This document shows positions 9,819-19,210 of a stretch of DNA of 64,000 nucleotides, one piece after another (position 1 is the first letter of the stretch; every line of letters begins with the position of its first letter). The DNA lies in NCBI RefSeq assembly GCF_021043375.1, contig NZ_JAJNDV010000001.1, positions 525,156 to 589,155 of the forward strand, written 5' to 3'. Origin of the DNA: Sphingomonas sp. IC-56. GTDB lineage: Bacteria > Pseudomonadota > Alphaproteobacteria > Sphingomonadales > Sphingomonadaceae. The translations under genes were made by a program, and so were the position numbers. The notes under the pieces were generated by a model, which was not told where the DNA came from, searched no databases, and was given only the letters and a program-made list of their open reading frames with translations.

Positions 9819-10643
9819 ATGACCGTCCGCACCGTTTCTGCCATCGATCCGCGTCTCGACCTCCGCATCACGTTTCAACCGATGGCCACGACCGGCCTGC
9901 GCCAGGCTTTTGCCTACGCGGCATTGGCCACTGCACCCGATGGCGGCAGCTTCGGCGCAGCCTTGGCGGCGCTGCCGCTCGAACAGCGCCCCGCGCTTGA
10001 GGCCAGCCGCATCGCCCTAACGCTTCAAGCGGCCGTGGCCGCTGGGCTTCGCGAAAGCGACGCCCTGCTCGCCGTGCCGATTGGCGCGGCTGCCGGCATG
10101 GCCGAGCCGCTGCTGTCGCACCTGTTCCGCACCGCACTCGCTTATCGCTTCCCGTTGGAGCGCATCATCGTGGAGATCAGCGTGGATGAACGCGGCGACC
10201 TGAACAGCGCGGCGGCGCTGGCGCGGGTCTGCACCGGACGGGGCGTGGCTATTGCGTTCGACGGGTTCGCTGCCGGTCCGATCGCGCTTAAATTGCTCAG
10301 CAGCTTCACGCCACGCTATGTGAAGCTGGATCCGGCATTGGTCCGCAACATCGATGCCAGCCCTTCCCGCCGCCTGATCGCCGAAGGCGTGATGCGTCTG
10401 TGCCGCAGCATGGGCGTGACCGTGGTCGCGCGCGGTGCCGAGAGTGCCGGCGAGTGCCGCGTCCTGGCGGCGATCGGCGTGCGCCATGTCCAGGCCGAAC
10501 GCCCGCTGCCGCTGCCCCAGGCCGACATACCCCGCCGCGAGCCGCGCAGCCTGCAGCCCACCCATCGCCGCCTCGCCCATCACCAGCGCGCGCCCTTTCC
10601 GCTCCACCGCGCGGCGCAGCCGGCGCTGGCGGTCGCAGTCTAG
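9819..10643 (+). CDS. Second degenerate EAL-domain protein
   Basis: A 274-residue protein with an EAL-like fold that is catalytically incomplete. The EAL signature reads AYAALAT, ExTE is partly kept as VEISVDERGD, DDFG reads FDGFAAG, KID reads KLDPALV, and AEGVE reads ARGAES. The last 45 residues are proline/arginine/histidine rich and unlike an EAL domain, so the C-terminus may be disordered. It resembles the protein at 8252 in size and type of decay but is not a close copy. It ends 36 bases before trmB. A GC-rich 6-base stem at 9697-9715 lies in its leader. Confidence 0.75.
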   Translation: MTVRTVSAIDPRLDLRITFQPMATTGLRQAFAYAALATAPDGGSFGAALAALPLEQRPALEASRIALTLQAAVAAGLRESDALLAVPIGAAAGMAEPLLSHLFRTALAYRFPLERIIVEISVDERGDLNSAAALARVCTGRGVAIAFDGFAAGPIALKLLSSFTPRYVKLDPALVRNIDASPSRRLIAEGVMRLCRSMGVTVVARGAESAGECRVLAAIGVRHVQAERPLPLPQADIPRREPRSLQPTHRRLAHHQRAPFPLHRAAQPALAVAV

Positions 10644-10678
10644 CTTGCACCTGCCGGCGGGCACGCTAACAGGCGCGC

Positions 10679-11359
10679 GTGTCCGATCCCGTTTCCATCC
10701 GCCGCCTCTATGGCCGCCGCCAGGGCCATAAGCTGCGCGCCGGCCAATCCACGCTTGTCGAAGAATTGCTGCCGCAGGTCAGTGTGCCCGATGCCGGCCC
10801 GCTGGACGCGGTCACGTTGTTCGGCGACGATCGCCCGCTCGAGTTCGAGATCGGCTTTGGCGGCGGCGAGCATCTTGCCGGACAGGCGGCGATGCGGCCC
10901 GATCACGGCCTGATCGGCTGCGAGCCGTTTCTGAACGGCGTCGTGGGCGCCCTAAACCACATTCGCGACGATAGCCTCACCAATGTCAGGCTCCATATGG
11001 GCGACGCCCTGGAAGTGCTGGAGCGCCTGCCCGACGCGAGCCTTACCCGCGTGTATCTGCTGCACCCGGACCCCTGGCGAAAGGCGCGGCACGCCAAGCG
11101 GCGGATGATGAACCATGGCCCGCTCGACCTGATCGCCAGCAAGCTGAAGCCCGGCTGCGAGTTCCGCCTGGGGACCGATGATCCCACTTATTGCCGCTGG
11201 TCGATGATGGTGATGGAGCAGCGCCGCGACTTCGTCTGGCAGGCGCAGAGTGCGCAGGACTTCCTGGTGCGCCCCGACGACTGGCCCGAGACCCGCTACG
11301 AGCGCAAGGCCCGCCGTCAGGGGCATGAGGTCTGGTACTTCAGGTACACGCGCGTTTGA
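10679..11359 (+). CDS. trmB: tRNA (guanine-N7-)-methyltransferase
   Basis: A 226-residue SAM-dependent enzyme that methylates G46 in tRNA. The SAM loop EIGFGGGEHL (about residues 57-66) and the family motif LLHPDPWRKARHAKRRM are intact, and TDDPTYCRW supports the C-terminal part. It starts with GTG at 10679. In many alphaproteobacteria trmB closes the phoH-ybeY-corC-lnt-metK block, as here. It is followed by a strong hairpin and then by the start of the xyloglucan locus on the other strand. Confidence 0.94.
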   Translation: MSDPVSIRRLYGRRQGHKLRAGQSTLVEELLPQVSVPDAGPLDAVTLFGDDRPLEFEIGFGGGEHLAGQAAMRPDHGLIGCEPFLNGVVGALNHIRDDSLTNVRLHMGDALEVLERLPDASLTRVYLLHPDPWRKARHAKRRMMNHGPLDLIASKLKPGCEFRLGTDDPTYCRWSMMVMEQRRDFVWQAQSAQDFLVRPDDWPETRYERKARRQGHEVWYFRYTRV

Positions 11360-11461
11360 TACCGCACGAATCGCCGGCTTCTGCGGTTATCTTCGCCCGA
11401 ACAACCGGCTCGCAGTCGCCGTGCATATTCCGATCATAGGACATGAGCTAGAACAGCGACG

Positions 11462-11488
11462 ACCCGCCCAGTAGGCTACTGGGCGGGT
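11462..11488. terminator. Bidirectional terminator-like hairpin between trmB and the alpha-xylosidase gene
   Basis: A perfect 12-base stem (ACCCGCCCAGTA / TACTGGGCGGGT) with a 3-base loop, lying between convergent genes. There is no T-run on either side, but its position and strength fit transcription stopping from both directions. Confidence 0.65.
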
Positions 11489-11509
11489 AATCACCTGTCC
11501 GTGACGCGG

Positions 11510-14359
11510 CTAGGGGCGCCGCACCGTGATGGGCTTACCGTCATAGACGAATGCCTGCGGTCCCGTGTCGAAGCTGAGCGCGGTCGCCTGTTCCGGATTG
11601 TGGAAGCGGACCGAGATGCTCCGGCGCGGCGGCATCTTGTCGTAGCTTCCTTGGCGGGCGCCGATCGTCAGCGTGCCGGCTGCCTCGTTCCATTGCACGG
11701 GAATGCGGGTGAACTGGCCCTTCTCATAATCCCGACTAGTCCCGTCATCCTCGTAGATCGAGAATTCGCCGTTCGCACCGGTATAGACGTGCAGCACCAG
11801 CGGCCCGCCCTTATCCTGCGCGGTGTACTGGATGTCGGGGCCGGTCGGCACGATGGAGCCTGCCCGCACGAACAGGGGCATCCGCTCACGCGGCGCGTCC
11901 GCGGTAATTGACTGCCCCCCCTTGAAGAAGCGGCCGCTCTCCATCGCGTACCAGCCGGTGCCGGCCGGCAGATAGACGCTGCGCGACCGCGCCTTGAACT
12001 GCGTGACCGGCGCCACGAGCAGCGAGGGGCCAAACATGTACTGGTCGTCGACGTTCCAGCCCTTGCGGTCCTGCGGGAAGTCCATGACCAGCCCGCGCAT
12101 GATCGTGCCGTCCTTGAAGTGCGTGTCGGCGCCCACGGTGTAGATGTAGGGCATCAGCCGATAGCGCAGCTTGTTGTACCACAGCATCGAATCGTACATC
12201 GCCGCGTCGCCCTTCGAGATCTCATAGATCTCGCGGAACGGGGTCTCGCCATGGCTGCGGAATAGCGGTGAGAAGGCGCCGAACTGGAACCAGCGCAGGT
12301 TGAGCTCGCGCCATTCCGGCATCGCCTCGGGCAGCTGCTCGGTATAGCGCTCCTCGACCGAGAAGCCGCCGATATCGTGAGTCCAGTTGGGGATGCCCGA
12401 CATGGACAGGTTCACGCCGGCCGAGATCTGGTCGCGGAAATCTTCCCAGCGCGCCGCCACGTCGCCCGACCACAACGCCGAGGACGCACGCTGCGTGCCC
12501 GCAAAGCCCGAACGCGTCAGGATGAACGGCCGCTTGTCCGGCTCGGCCTTGCGTAGACCCTCGGCGAAGCCATCGGCGTGGACCAGGGGGAAGGAGTTGA
12601 ACAGCTCTGCACCCGGCCCGATCGCCGTTGGCCCCATCCGCTCCTTGCGCTGGTCGATCGACAGGTTGGAGTGGATGTCGGGCTCGGTCGCGTCCATCCA
12701 CCACGCGTCAAAGCCCTTGCTGACCAGCTTGTCCCGCACCTGGCGGAAGTAGATCTGCCGCGCTTCGGGCGCGTAGGGATCATAGTCGGTATTCTCGTAC
12801 CCCGGGCCGACCCAGTCCTTTTCGCGCGCATCAAGGTTGCCGCGATACAGATAGCCCTTTGCCGCCAGTTCCTTGGCGTTGTCGGTGTTGGGATAGAATT
12901 TCGGCCAGACCGAGATCATGATCCGCGCGTTCATCTTGTGAACGTCGTCGACCATCTTGTCGGGATCGGGGAAACGCTTCTTGTCGAAGTCGTGGCTGCC
13001 CCACTGGTCCTCGGGCCAGTAGAACCAGTCCTGAACGATGTTGTCGAGCGGGATCTGGCGGTTGCGGTATTCGCGCACCACGCCGACCAGCTGGTCCTGC
13101 GTCTCGTAACGCTGGCGGCTCTGCCAGAAGCCATAGGCCCATTTCGGCATCATCGACGCCTTGCCGGTAAGATCGCGATAGCCGGCGATCACGTCGTCCA
13201 TGTTGCGGCCGCCGACGAAGTAATAGTCGATCGAGTGGCCGACTTCCGACGACATCCACAACGAGTTGCGGTCCTGCTTGGGCAGCGGATCGCTATGGAA
13301 GAGCGCGAGATAGCCTGCATTAGGCTCCCACTCGATGCGCAGGTTAACCGGCTTGCCCTTGGTCATCGGCAGGTCGATATTTTCGAACCACGGGTTCCAG
13401 TTCACCCGCCAGCCGTCATAGACCAACTTGTTGTCGGCAAAGACCTTGATGTAGCTCGACGAATAGAGCCGAAACTTGTGAACGCCGGTAGCCTCGGGAT
13501 GGACGGTGCCGGTCCACACCACGTTCTGCTTGCCCACTACGACGCCGGCGGTGTTCTGCCCCGCATTCGCCGATGCGACGGTCTTCGCCTTGCCGGCCTC
13601 GGGCCAGTTCTTCTGGTCCTTGATGAATTGATAGTCGATGAAGGCTTCCTGGCGCGTGACCGCCGACTTGCCGTCGAGGAAGTATTCGGCCTTCCAACCT
13701 GGCTTGCCGCCGCTGGTGACCTTCAGCCCCTGCCCCACATGGTCATAGGGCTTGGGATTGCCGAAGCGTGTGATCGAGTTGTTGTCCCACAGCAGCCCGT
13801 AGTTGCGCGTGGACACCAGGAACGGGACGGCGATGTCCATGTTGTGCTGCGCCAGTTCGACGTCCTGGCCGTTGTAATTCATCTGACGGTACTGATGCTG
13901 ACCCAGGCCATAAAAGCCTTCATCGGTGCCGCGGTTGAACTGCTGGTGGGTGGCGAGGAAGGGCTTGTTCTCCACGCTCACCGGGGTGAAGCCGCGCTGC
14001 GTTTCGCCGAGCACCACCGTGCCCGCGGCGTTGCGGAACTGAACATGGCCGTCGCGCAGCCGGATTTCCGCAGAGGCGCGCGGTGCCTTCACCGTCACGA
14101 CGCCGTTGGCCTCGCTCACCGCATAATCGCCATGCGGCTTGGCCACCACCATCAGGCTGGTGGGCAGGTTCAGGTCCTCGGCCGGCGAAGCCGTTACTCG
14201 GAAGCTGTCATCGCCATAGACCAGCACGCGCACGCGCTTGGCCGTGCCTTCAGCGGGAGTGACGAGCACGCCGTTGGGAATACGCTCGACGGTCTGCGCA
14301 GCGGCGACGCCGGGGGCCAGAGCCAGCGCTGCGGCAGCGCCGAGGAACCAGTGCTTCAC
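11510..14359 (-). CDS. GH31 alpha-xylosidase with inserted PA14 domain
   Basis: A 949-residue exported enzyme that would remove the non-reducing-end alpha-xylose from xyloglucan oligosaccharides. The signal peptide is residues 1-21 (ending GVAAAQ). The GH31 N-terminal beta-sandwich is split by a PA14-like insert at about 260-360 (WTGTVHPEATGVHKFRLY...). The catalytic barrel follows, with nucleophile Asp556 (DAWWMDATEPD) and acid/base Asp633 (LWSGDVAARW). This architecture matches the PA14-bearing alpha-xylosidase of the Cellvibrio japonicus xyloglucan locus. It is the last gene of the minus-strand set receptor - GH35 - GH31, which supports the assignment. Confidence 0.92.
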   Translation of the reverse strand: MKHWFLGAAAALALAPGVAAAQTVERIPNGVLVTPAEGTAKRVRVLVYGDDSFRVTASPAEDLNLPTSLMVVAKPHGDYAVSEANGVVTVKAPRASAEIRLRDGHVQFRNAAGTVVLGETQRGFTPVSVENKPFLATHQQFNRGTDEGFYGLGQHQYRQMNYNGQDVELAQHNMDIAVPFLVSTRNYGLLWDNNSITRFGNPKPYDHVGQGLKVTSGGKPGWKAEYFLDGKSAVTRQEAFIDYQFIKDQKNWPEAGKAKTVASANAGQNTAGVVVGKQNVVWTGTVHPEATGVHKFRLYSSSYIKVFADNKLVYDGWRVNWNPWFENIDLPMTKGKPVNLRIEWEPNAGYLALFHSDPLPKQDRNSLWMSSEVGHSIDYYFVGGRNMDDVIAGYRDLTGKASMMPKWAYGFWQSRQRYETQDQLVGVVREYRNRQIPLDNIVQDWFYWPEDQWGSHDFDKKRFPDPDKMVDDVHKMNARIMISVWPKFYPNTDNAKELAAKGYLYRGNLDAREKDWVGPGYENTDYDPYAPEARQIYFRQVRDKLVSKGFDAWWMDATEPDIHSNLSIDQRKERMGPTAIGPGAELFNSFPLVHADGFAEGLRKAEPDKRPFILTRSGFAGTQRASSALWSGDVAARWEDFRDQISAGVNLSMSGIPNWTHDIGGFSVEERYTEQLPEAMPEWRELNLRWFQFGAFSPLFRSHGETPFREIYEISKGDAAMYDSMLWYNKLRYRLMPYIYTVGADTHFKDGTIMRGLVMDFPQDRKGWNVDDQYMFGPSLLVAPVTQFKARSRSVYLPAGTGWYAMESGRFFKGGQSITADAPRERMPLFVRAGSIVPTGPDIQYTAQDKGGPLVLHVYTGANGEFSIYEDDGTSRDYEKGQFTRIPVQWNEAAGTLTIGARQGSYDKMPPRRSISVRFHNPEQATALSFDTGPQAFVYDGKPITVRRP

Positions 14360-14402
14360 GTCTTCAAACTCCTTCGTTGTTCCGTCTCGCCGGCCAATCG
14401 GC

Positions 14403-16025
14403 TCAGCGATAGGTCCCCATCGTCACCTTCAGCAACACGGGCTTGTCGGTGAAGTTGAACCCATAGTCGATCTGGTCGCCATTCCAGCGCCGCGACATCC
14501 GCCACTGGCCGCCGACGAACGTGCCCTCCTCGGCACTGACGATCTGCGTGGCCTGCTTGCCCTCGGCCAACCCCAGCCGCATGCGGACATGGCGGCCGGT
14601 CAGCAGGAAAGTGTCGGGACCAAGCTGCGCGACCAGGGCCCCACCCTCGGGCTGGTCGGCCATCGGATGCTTGTCCTGCTTCAGCCAGGTCCAGCTCGCC
14701 TCGCCCATCTGCCAGTGACCATATTGCGCCGTGACGCGCCAGCGTCCGAGCACCTGGGACTGGTCCTTGCCGTCGCTTCCCTTGGTCGTTCCCCAGGTCG
14801 GGTTCTCGAACGCGATTCTGGCCCAGTCGCGTGCGATCGGGTGCAACAGGCGATAGGGTTCGGCAAAGGCAGCAACCGTCGCGTCGTCGAAGCGCTTGGC
14901 GCCGAGCGGGTAGTTGAAGAAGCCCGTCTCATCCATGCCGAACGGCGCGAAGCCGATCGCGCCATGCCCGAGTGCCGGCCACAGGAAGCGGCCATATTCG
15001 GCAGCATTGCCAATCTCGGGCACCATCAGCGCATTGTCCGGCTTGGCATAGGCGGCAAAGAAGCCGGTCACCTGTTCGGGATTGCGGTTGTAGATATCCG
15101 GCGCGATCAGGTCGAGCGCGGGCGCCGCGGTCTTCCAGATCGGCATCACGTCCCAGTTGGGCCCGCCCGAAGGGCCTGCACCCTTGGCAGGATCGAAGGC
15201 GTCACCCAGCGCTGCGTTCACATACATGGGCAGCGGCTTCACGGCTTTGCCCGCCGCGGCGATCTCGCCGATATATTTCGCGTAGTACCAAGTATTGAAG
15301 TACCGGTCGGCGCTGGTGCCGAACACCTGGCTCCAGCTCCCCGGCTGCTTGTGCATCGCCTTGAGCAGCGGCGCGGGAACGGGGCCGGCGAACAGCTTGC
15401 GCGCTTCGGGCGAATGGTCGCGATCCAGCCCATAGCTGCCGCTTTCATTCTCCGGCTGCACCATGATCACGGTGTTCTGCGGATCGATCCGCTTCAGGTG
15501 CGTCATCAGCGCCACGAACGCGCGCTTGTCGGCTTCCAGCGTGGCGCGGCCATGCGGGCTGATCACATAATGCGGGGTGCCATCGGGCTTGGTCATGCGC
15601 GCGAACCGACGCGTGTCCGACTTCACCCAGGCCGGCGCATAGGTAGCGCCGGTGTTCTTCCAGCTCGCGAACCACAGCAGCACCAGGCGCATGTCGTTGG
15701 CGCGCGCCTGCTCCACCAGCGTATCGACAAAGGAGAAGTCGAACTGTCCCTCGACCGGTTCGACCTGCTCCCAGGCGACCGGCATCTCCAGCGTGTTGGC
15801 GTGGATCCGCTTCAGGAACGGCCACACCTTGGGCAGCGCGTCGGGATAGTTGCTCGAATTGTTCGCCTGCGCGCCGAGCATCAGGAACGGCGCGCCGTCG
15901 ACCATCAGGGCGTGCTTGCCTTCGCGCGTGGCGATGCGGGGCACGTCCTGCGCCGCCGCCGCAACGGGTGCGGCGGCGATCACGAGGGGGAGAAGAGCCG
16001 AAGCCAGGCGGGTAAAGGAAGTCAT
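14403..16025 (-). CDS. GH35-type beta-galactosidase (DUF5597-like C-terminus)
   Basis: A 540-residue exported glycosidase. The signal peptide is about 1-25 (AAAPVAAAAQ). The GH35-like barrel has acid/base Glu194 in VQPENESGS and nucleophile Glu337 in LMVPEIGN, with the N-terminal ANNSSNY and WEQVEPVEG motifs. The last 130 residues form a beta-rich domain typical of the DUF5597 group. This group includes the xyloglucan-specific beta-galactosidase of C. japonicus. Here it should remove the galactose that blocks xylosidase access. It sits between the receptor gene and the alpha-xylosidase, 43 bases upstream of the latter. Confidence 0.88.
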   Translation of the reverse strand: MTSFTRLASALLPLVIAAAPVAAAAQDVPRIATREGKHALMVDGAPFLMLGAQANNSSNYPDALPKVWPFLKRIHANTLEMPVAWEQVEPVEGQFDFSFVDTLVEQARANDMRLVLLWFASWKNTGATYAPAWVKSDTRRFARMTKPDGTPHYVISPHGRATLEADKRAFVALMTHLKRIDPQNTVIMVQPENESGSYGLDRDHSPEARKLFAGPVPAPLLKAMHKQPGSWSQVFGTSADRYFNTWYYAKYIGEIAAAGKAVKPLPMYVNAALGDAFDPAKGAGPSGGPNWDVMPIWKTAAPALDLIAPDIYNRNPEQVTGFFAAYAKPDNALMVPEIGNAAEYGRFLWPALGHGAIGFAPFGMDETGFFNYPLGAKRFDDATVAAFAEPYRLLHPIARDWARIAFENPTWGTTKGSDGKDQSQVLGRWRVTAQYGHWQMGEASWTWLKQDKHPMADQPEGGALVAQLGPDTFLLTGRHVRMRLGLAEGKQATQIVSAEEGTFVGGQWRMSRRWNGDQIDYGFNFTDKPVLLKVTMGTYR

Positions 16026-16048
16026 CGCTTGCGACCGGCCCTTCTTGT

Positions 16049-18931
16049 TCAGTTACGGATACGGAAAGTCAGACCAACACGGCGATCTTCCAAGCGGATG
16101 AAGCGCGGGTTGGTGGAGACATTCTGGTAGCTCTCCTGCCGCTGACGCAGCAGGTTGACGGCGTCCAGCGTCAGCGAGACCTTTTCCGAGAAGTCGTACG
16201 AGATCGACGCATCGAGCTGGCCATAGGCCTTGCGATAGATCGGAACCCCGCCGGTGCCGTTGCCCGCCACCGTCTCGAGGTAATCGTCACGCCAGTTGTA
16301 CGCAGCACGCGCGGTGAAGCCGTACTTCTCATACATGCCGATCAGGTTGTAGCTCCACTTGGAAAGTCCCTGGAGCGGCGTCGAGACGCGCTCGCCGTCC
16401 TGCAGCGTACCGCCGCTGCCCGGCGCATCGGAGTCCGCATAGGTCAGGTTCGCCTGTACGCCGAAGCCCGACAGCGCACCCGGCAGGAAGTCGAAGAAGG
16501 TATTGCCGCCAATTTCGAAGCCCTTAACCGACCCGTTCGTGCCGTTCAAACGCCCGGTATATTGGAACGTCTGCGCTGTGCCGTTCGGCACCGCATACTG
16601 CACGTCGAACACCGAGTCGTAGATGAAGTTGGTCAGGTCCTTGTAGAAGACCGTTCCGTACAGCAGCGTGCCTGGCTTGGCGTACCATTCAAGCGCCGCG
16701 TCGATCTGCTTGCTTTCCTCCGGCTTCAGCAACGGGTTGCCGCCCCCACCGGTCCGCGTCGTCGGAATATACCCGGTGACGGTGCCGTCGGGTGCCGTCG
16801 TCTGATTATAGTTGAGCGACAGCGTGCGGATCGCGCGCAGATCGCCGAATGCCGGGCGTGCCATCGCCTTGCCGGCCGCGAAGCGCGCCTGCAACGTATC
16901 GGTGATGTGCGCCCGCAGGTTCAGCGTCGGCAGGACCTTGGTGTAATCCTGTTCGGCATTGAACGGCTGGTCGACCGTCACCTGCGCCGTGGTCGGCAAC
17001 AGGTCCGGACGATAGGTCAGGCGGGTGCTGCCGATCGCCTCGTTCTTGGTCTTGATGACCCGCACACCGATATTGCCGTCGATCGGCCCGCCTTCGAACC
17101 GGACCATGGCATAGCCGGCATAGGTGTTCTCTGCCTGGGTGTTGATGTCCTGCGTGCCATAGTCGGTCAGCCCGCGGCCCACCACGCTCTGGAACAGGCC
17201 GGCCACCGTCCCTTCGCTCAGCGCCGATATGCCAACGAACGGCACGTTGCCGACACTGGTGCTGTTGCCATGGAAGAAGTCACCGGCGAACGGATTACCC
17301 ACTGCGTTGAAACGCGAATCGTTCAGCAGCGCCGAACCCACTGCACCGGACCAGCTATAGGGAGTGCTGCGGTTGATCGCGGTGCGATCGGTCACGCGTC
17401 CGCCAACCGAAATGCTCTTCAGGAAGCCCTCTTCAAAGTCCCAGGTGAGGTCCGCGCGCGCCGTCTTCTGCTCCGCGTCGCTGTCTTCCTTGTGGTCCAT
17501 CAGCGCGGTCATGCGGTAGCTGCTCGGCTCGCTGATCGAGGCGGAGCCGGGGAGGCCGCCAAAGGTGATCTGGGGAAGGTCGCCGGTCAGATCGATGGCG
17601 TAGGATGCCAGGTCGCGCTGTCCGAACGCGGTGTAGCTGCGGTTCTCGAACTTCGCCTTCACATATTGAAGGTCAACGTTCAGCCGCAGCCGATCACTAA
17701 TCTTCCACTTCATGCCGCCCGAGAAATCGGTCGTCGCGCTATCGTTGTACGAAAGCTGGCTGTTGTTGGCGAGGTTGAGCTGGTTGCGATTGTCGTAGGT
17801 CGGCGGCAGCGACCAATCGGGCGTGAAGCCCGAGAACCCGCCGGCCTGGAACACACCATCCTCGTCGAACTGGAAGCCTGGCAACGGTGTCAGGCCCGAA
17901 AGGCCAACAGTGTCGGTGCCGCGGGTGACGAACGACGTATAATTGGGCGTCTCGATATAATATTCAGACCGCAGGCCCGTTGCGTAGAATTCAAGATTCT
18001 CGTTCGGCGCCCACTGCACTGCGCCATAATAGCCCTTGCGCTCGCGCTCACCGTAGGTGACGCCGATACCCGCGCCCACCGGCACCGAACGGCTGGTGCC
18101 GTCGATTGCGGACGTGCTGCGATACGGCTCGATCACTAGTTCGTCGGTGCGGAAGGCGCCGCCGAAATAGGACGCATCGAACAGGATGCCGATGTCGCCG
18201 ATCCCGGTGCTCCAGCGCTTGCTGATCAGGCCCGACGCGTTGAACTTGGTGTCACCCACCAGGTCGTAATTGTTGGCCCCGACAGTGGCGGCGACCACCC
18301 AGTCAGTGCCACGCTCGTCAAACGGCATGCGCGTGCGCAGGTTCACCGTGCCACCGATACCGCCTTCGATCAGGTCGGCCGACGGGTTCTTGTAGACGTC
18401 GACGCCGGCAAGCAGTTCGGACGGCACGTCCTCGAAGCTCAGCGAGCGGCCACCCGAGCCGCTGAACGCGTCACGGCCATTGATCTCGGTGCGCACCTGA
18501 GTCAGGCCGCGGATCGCAATGCCGGAGCCTTCGCCGCGGTTGCGGGTGATCTGGATGCCGGAGATGCGCTGCAGCGTCTCGGCGACGTTCTTGTCGGGCA
18601 GCTTGCCAATGTCGATCGCGGTGATGGAGTCGACGAACTGGTCGGCGTTCTGCTTGATCGCCTGCGCGGACTGGAGCGAGGCGCGAAGCCCGGTGACGAC
18701 GACCTCATCGGCCTCTGCAATGGCAGCCTCGTCCTGCGTCGCGCCCATGCGGGGCGGAACTTCCTGGCCCGCGGTAACAGCTGCATCCTGCCCGCTCGCT
18801 TGCCCGCCGTTGCCAGCCTGCGCCATCGCATGCGGCGCTACGCCCAGCGCTGCCACCGAAACGCCGAGCATCAACGCGCGGCGAAGCGTCTGTTCCATCG
18901 AGTTTTTCCCTTGTCCGGCTGTCGAGCCCAT
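16049..18931 (-). CDS. TonB-dependent receptor, probable xyloglucan oligosaccharide transporter
   Basis: A 960-residue outer-membrane receptor. After a signal peptide (ending VAPHAMAQA) and a short Gln/Ala-rich stretch come a TonB box-like VVVTGLRASLQSA, a plug (DKNVAETLQRISGIQITRNRGEG... IGGTVNLRTRMPF) and a long beta-barrel ending in RVGLTFRIRN with terminal aromatic/polar residues. The start at 18931 is set by GGGAGG seven bases upstream; ATG 18898 (MEQTLRR) is the alternative. An in-frame reading extends to 19930 but runs antisense through the halogenase gene and is rejected. Substrate is inferred from the glycosidases beside it. Confidence 0.9.
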   Translation of the reverse strand: MGSTAGQGKNSMEQTLRRALMLGVSVAALGVAPHAMAQAGNGGQASGQDAAVTAGQEVPPRMGATQDEAAIAEADEVVVTGLRASLQSAQAIKQNADQFVDSITAIDIGKLPDKNVAETLQRISGIQITRNRGEGSGIAIRGLTQVRTEINGRDAFSGSGGRSLSFEDVPSELLAGVDVYKNPSADLIEGGIGGTVNLRTRMPFDERGTDWVVAATVGANNYDLVGDTKFNASGLISKRWSTGIGDIGILFDASYFGGAFRTDELVIEPYRSTSAIDGTSRSVPVGAGIGVTYGERERKGYYGAVQWAPNENLEFYATGLRSEYYIETPNYTSFVTRGTDTVGLSGLTPLPGFQFDEDGVFQAGGFSGFTPDWSLPPTYDNRNQLNLANNSQLSYNDSATTDFSGGMKWKISDRLRLNVDLQYVKAKFENRSYTAFGQRDLASYAIDLTGDLPQITFGGLPGSASISEPSSYRMTALMDHKEDSDAEQKTARADLTWDFEEGFLKSISVGGRVTDRTAINRSTPYSWSGAVGSALLNDSRFNAVGNPFAGDFFHGNSTSVGNVPFVGISALSEGTVAGLFQSVVGRGLTDYGTQDINTQAENTYAGYAMVRFEGGPIDGNIGVRVIKTKNEAIGSTRLTYRPDLLPTTAQVTVDQPFNAEQDYTKVLPTLNLRAHITDTLQARFAAGKAMARPAFGDLRAIRTLSLNYNQTTAPDGTVTGYIPTTRTGGGGNPLLKPEESKQIDAALEWYAKPGTLLYGTVFYKDLTNFIYDSVFDVQYAVPNGTAQTFQYTGRLNGTNGSVKGFEIGGNTFFDFLPGALSGFGVQANLTYADSDAPGSGGTLQDGERVSTPLQGLSKWSYNLIGMYEKYGFTARAAYNWRDDYLETVAGNGTGGVPIYRKAYGQLDASISYDFSEKVSLTLDAVNLLRQRQESYQNVSTNPRFIRLEDRRVGLTFRIRN

Positions 18932-19210
18932 GTGTCTTCCTCCCGGTGCCGCCGACATGCAGCGCGCCCGCACGGGACGCTGCACCAGCCGGAGACTGAT
19001 TGAGGAGAAGCGAGCCGATATGCGGCCTCGCAGCTTAGGACTCCGCCCCTCCCGATCGCCTTCATCCCCTCTATTTTGTGCGGGCGCGGACCCGCCGGAG
19101 GACTTTGAGCAGGTTAGGGCTACACCCTGCTGAAGATATCGTCTACAAAAATCTTCCCCAGATATGAAAATCGCATCAATTTGCGGAAATAGCGGGGAGA
19201 GGAGAAGCAC
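18932..19210. promoter_or_regulatory. Divergent promoter region of receptor and halogenase genes
   Basis: This 279-base region feeds both the receptor operon (minus) and the halogenase-GH74 pair (plus). It holds an AGCAGG / CCTGCT dyad at 19108-19131 and an A+T-rich stretch at 19141-19190, including ATATGAAAA at 19162-19170. The reverse complement of the dyad region at 24378 carries the same nine bases. No firm promoter elements were identified. Confidence 0.4.

Noticed and set aside
12578..14452. Long plus-strand frame opposite the alpha-xylosidase gene
   Set aside because: High-G+C shadow of the GH31 gene; the minus-strand product has full catalytic motifs and the plus-strand one has none.
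14238..16130. 630-codon plus-strand frame opposite the GH35 gene
   Set aside because: Mirror of a well-supported glycosidase gene; composition is Arg/His/Gly-rich with no domain pattern.
16562..18139. 525-codon plus-strand frame opposite the receptor gene
   Set aside because: Antisense shadow; no ribosome site or recognisable protein, while the receptor barrel reads cleanly on the other strand.
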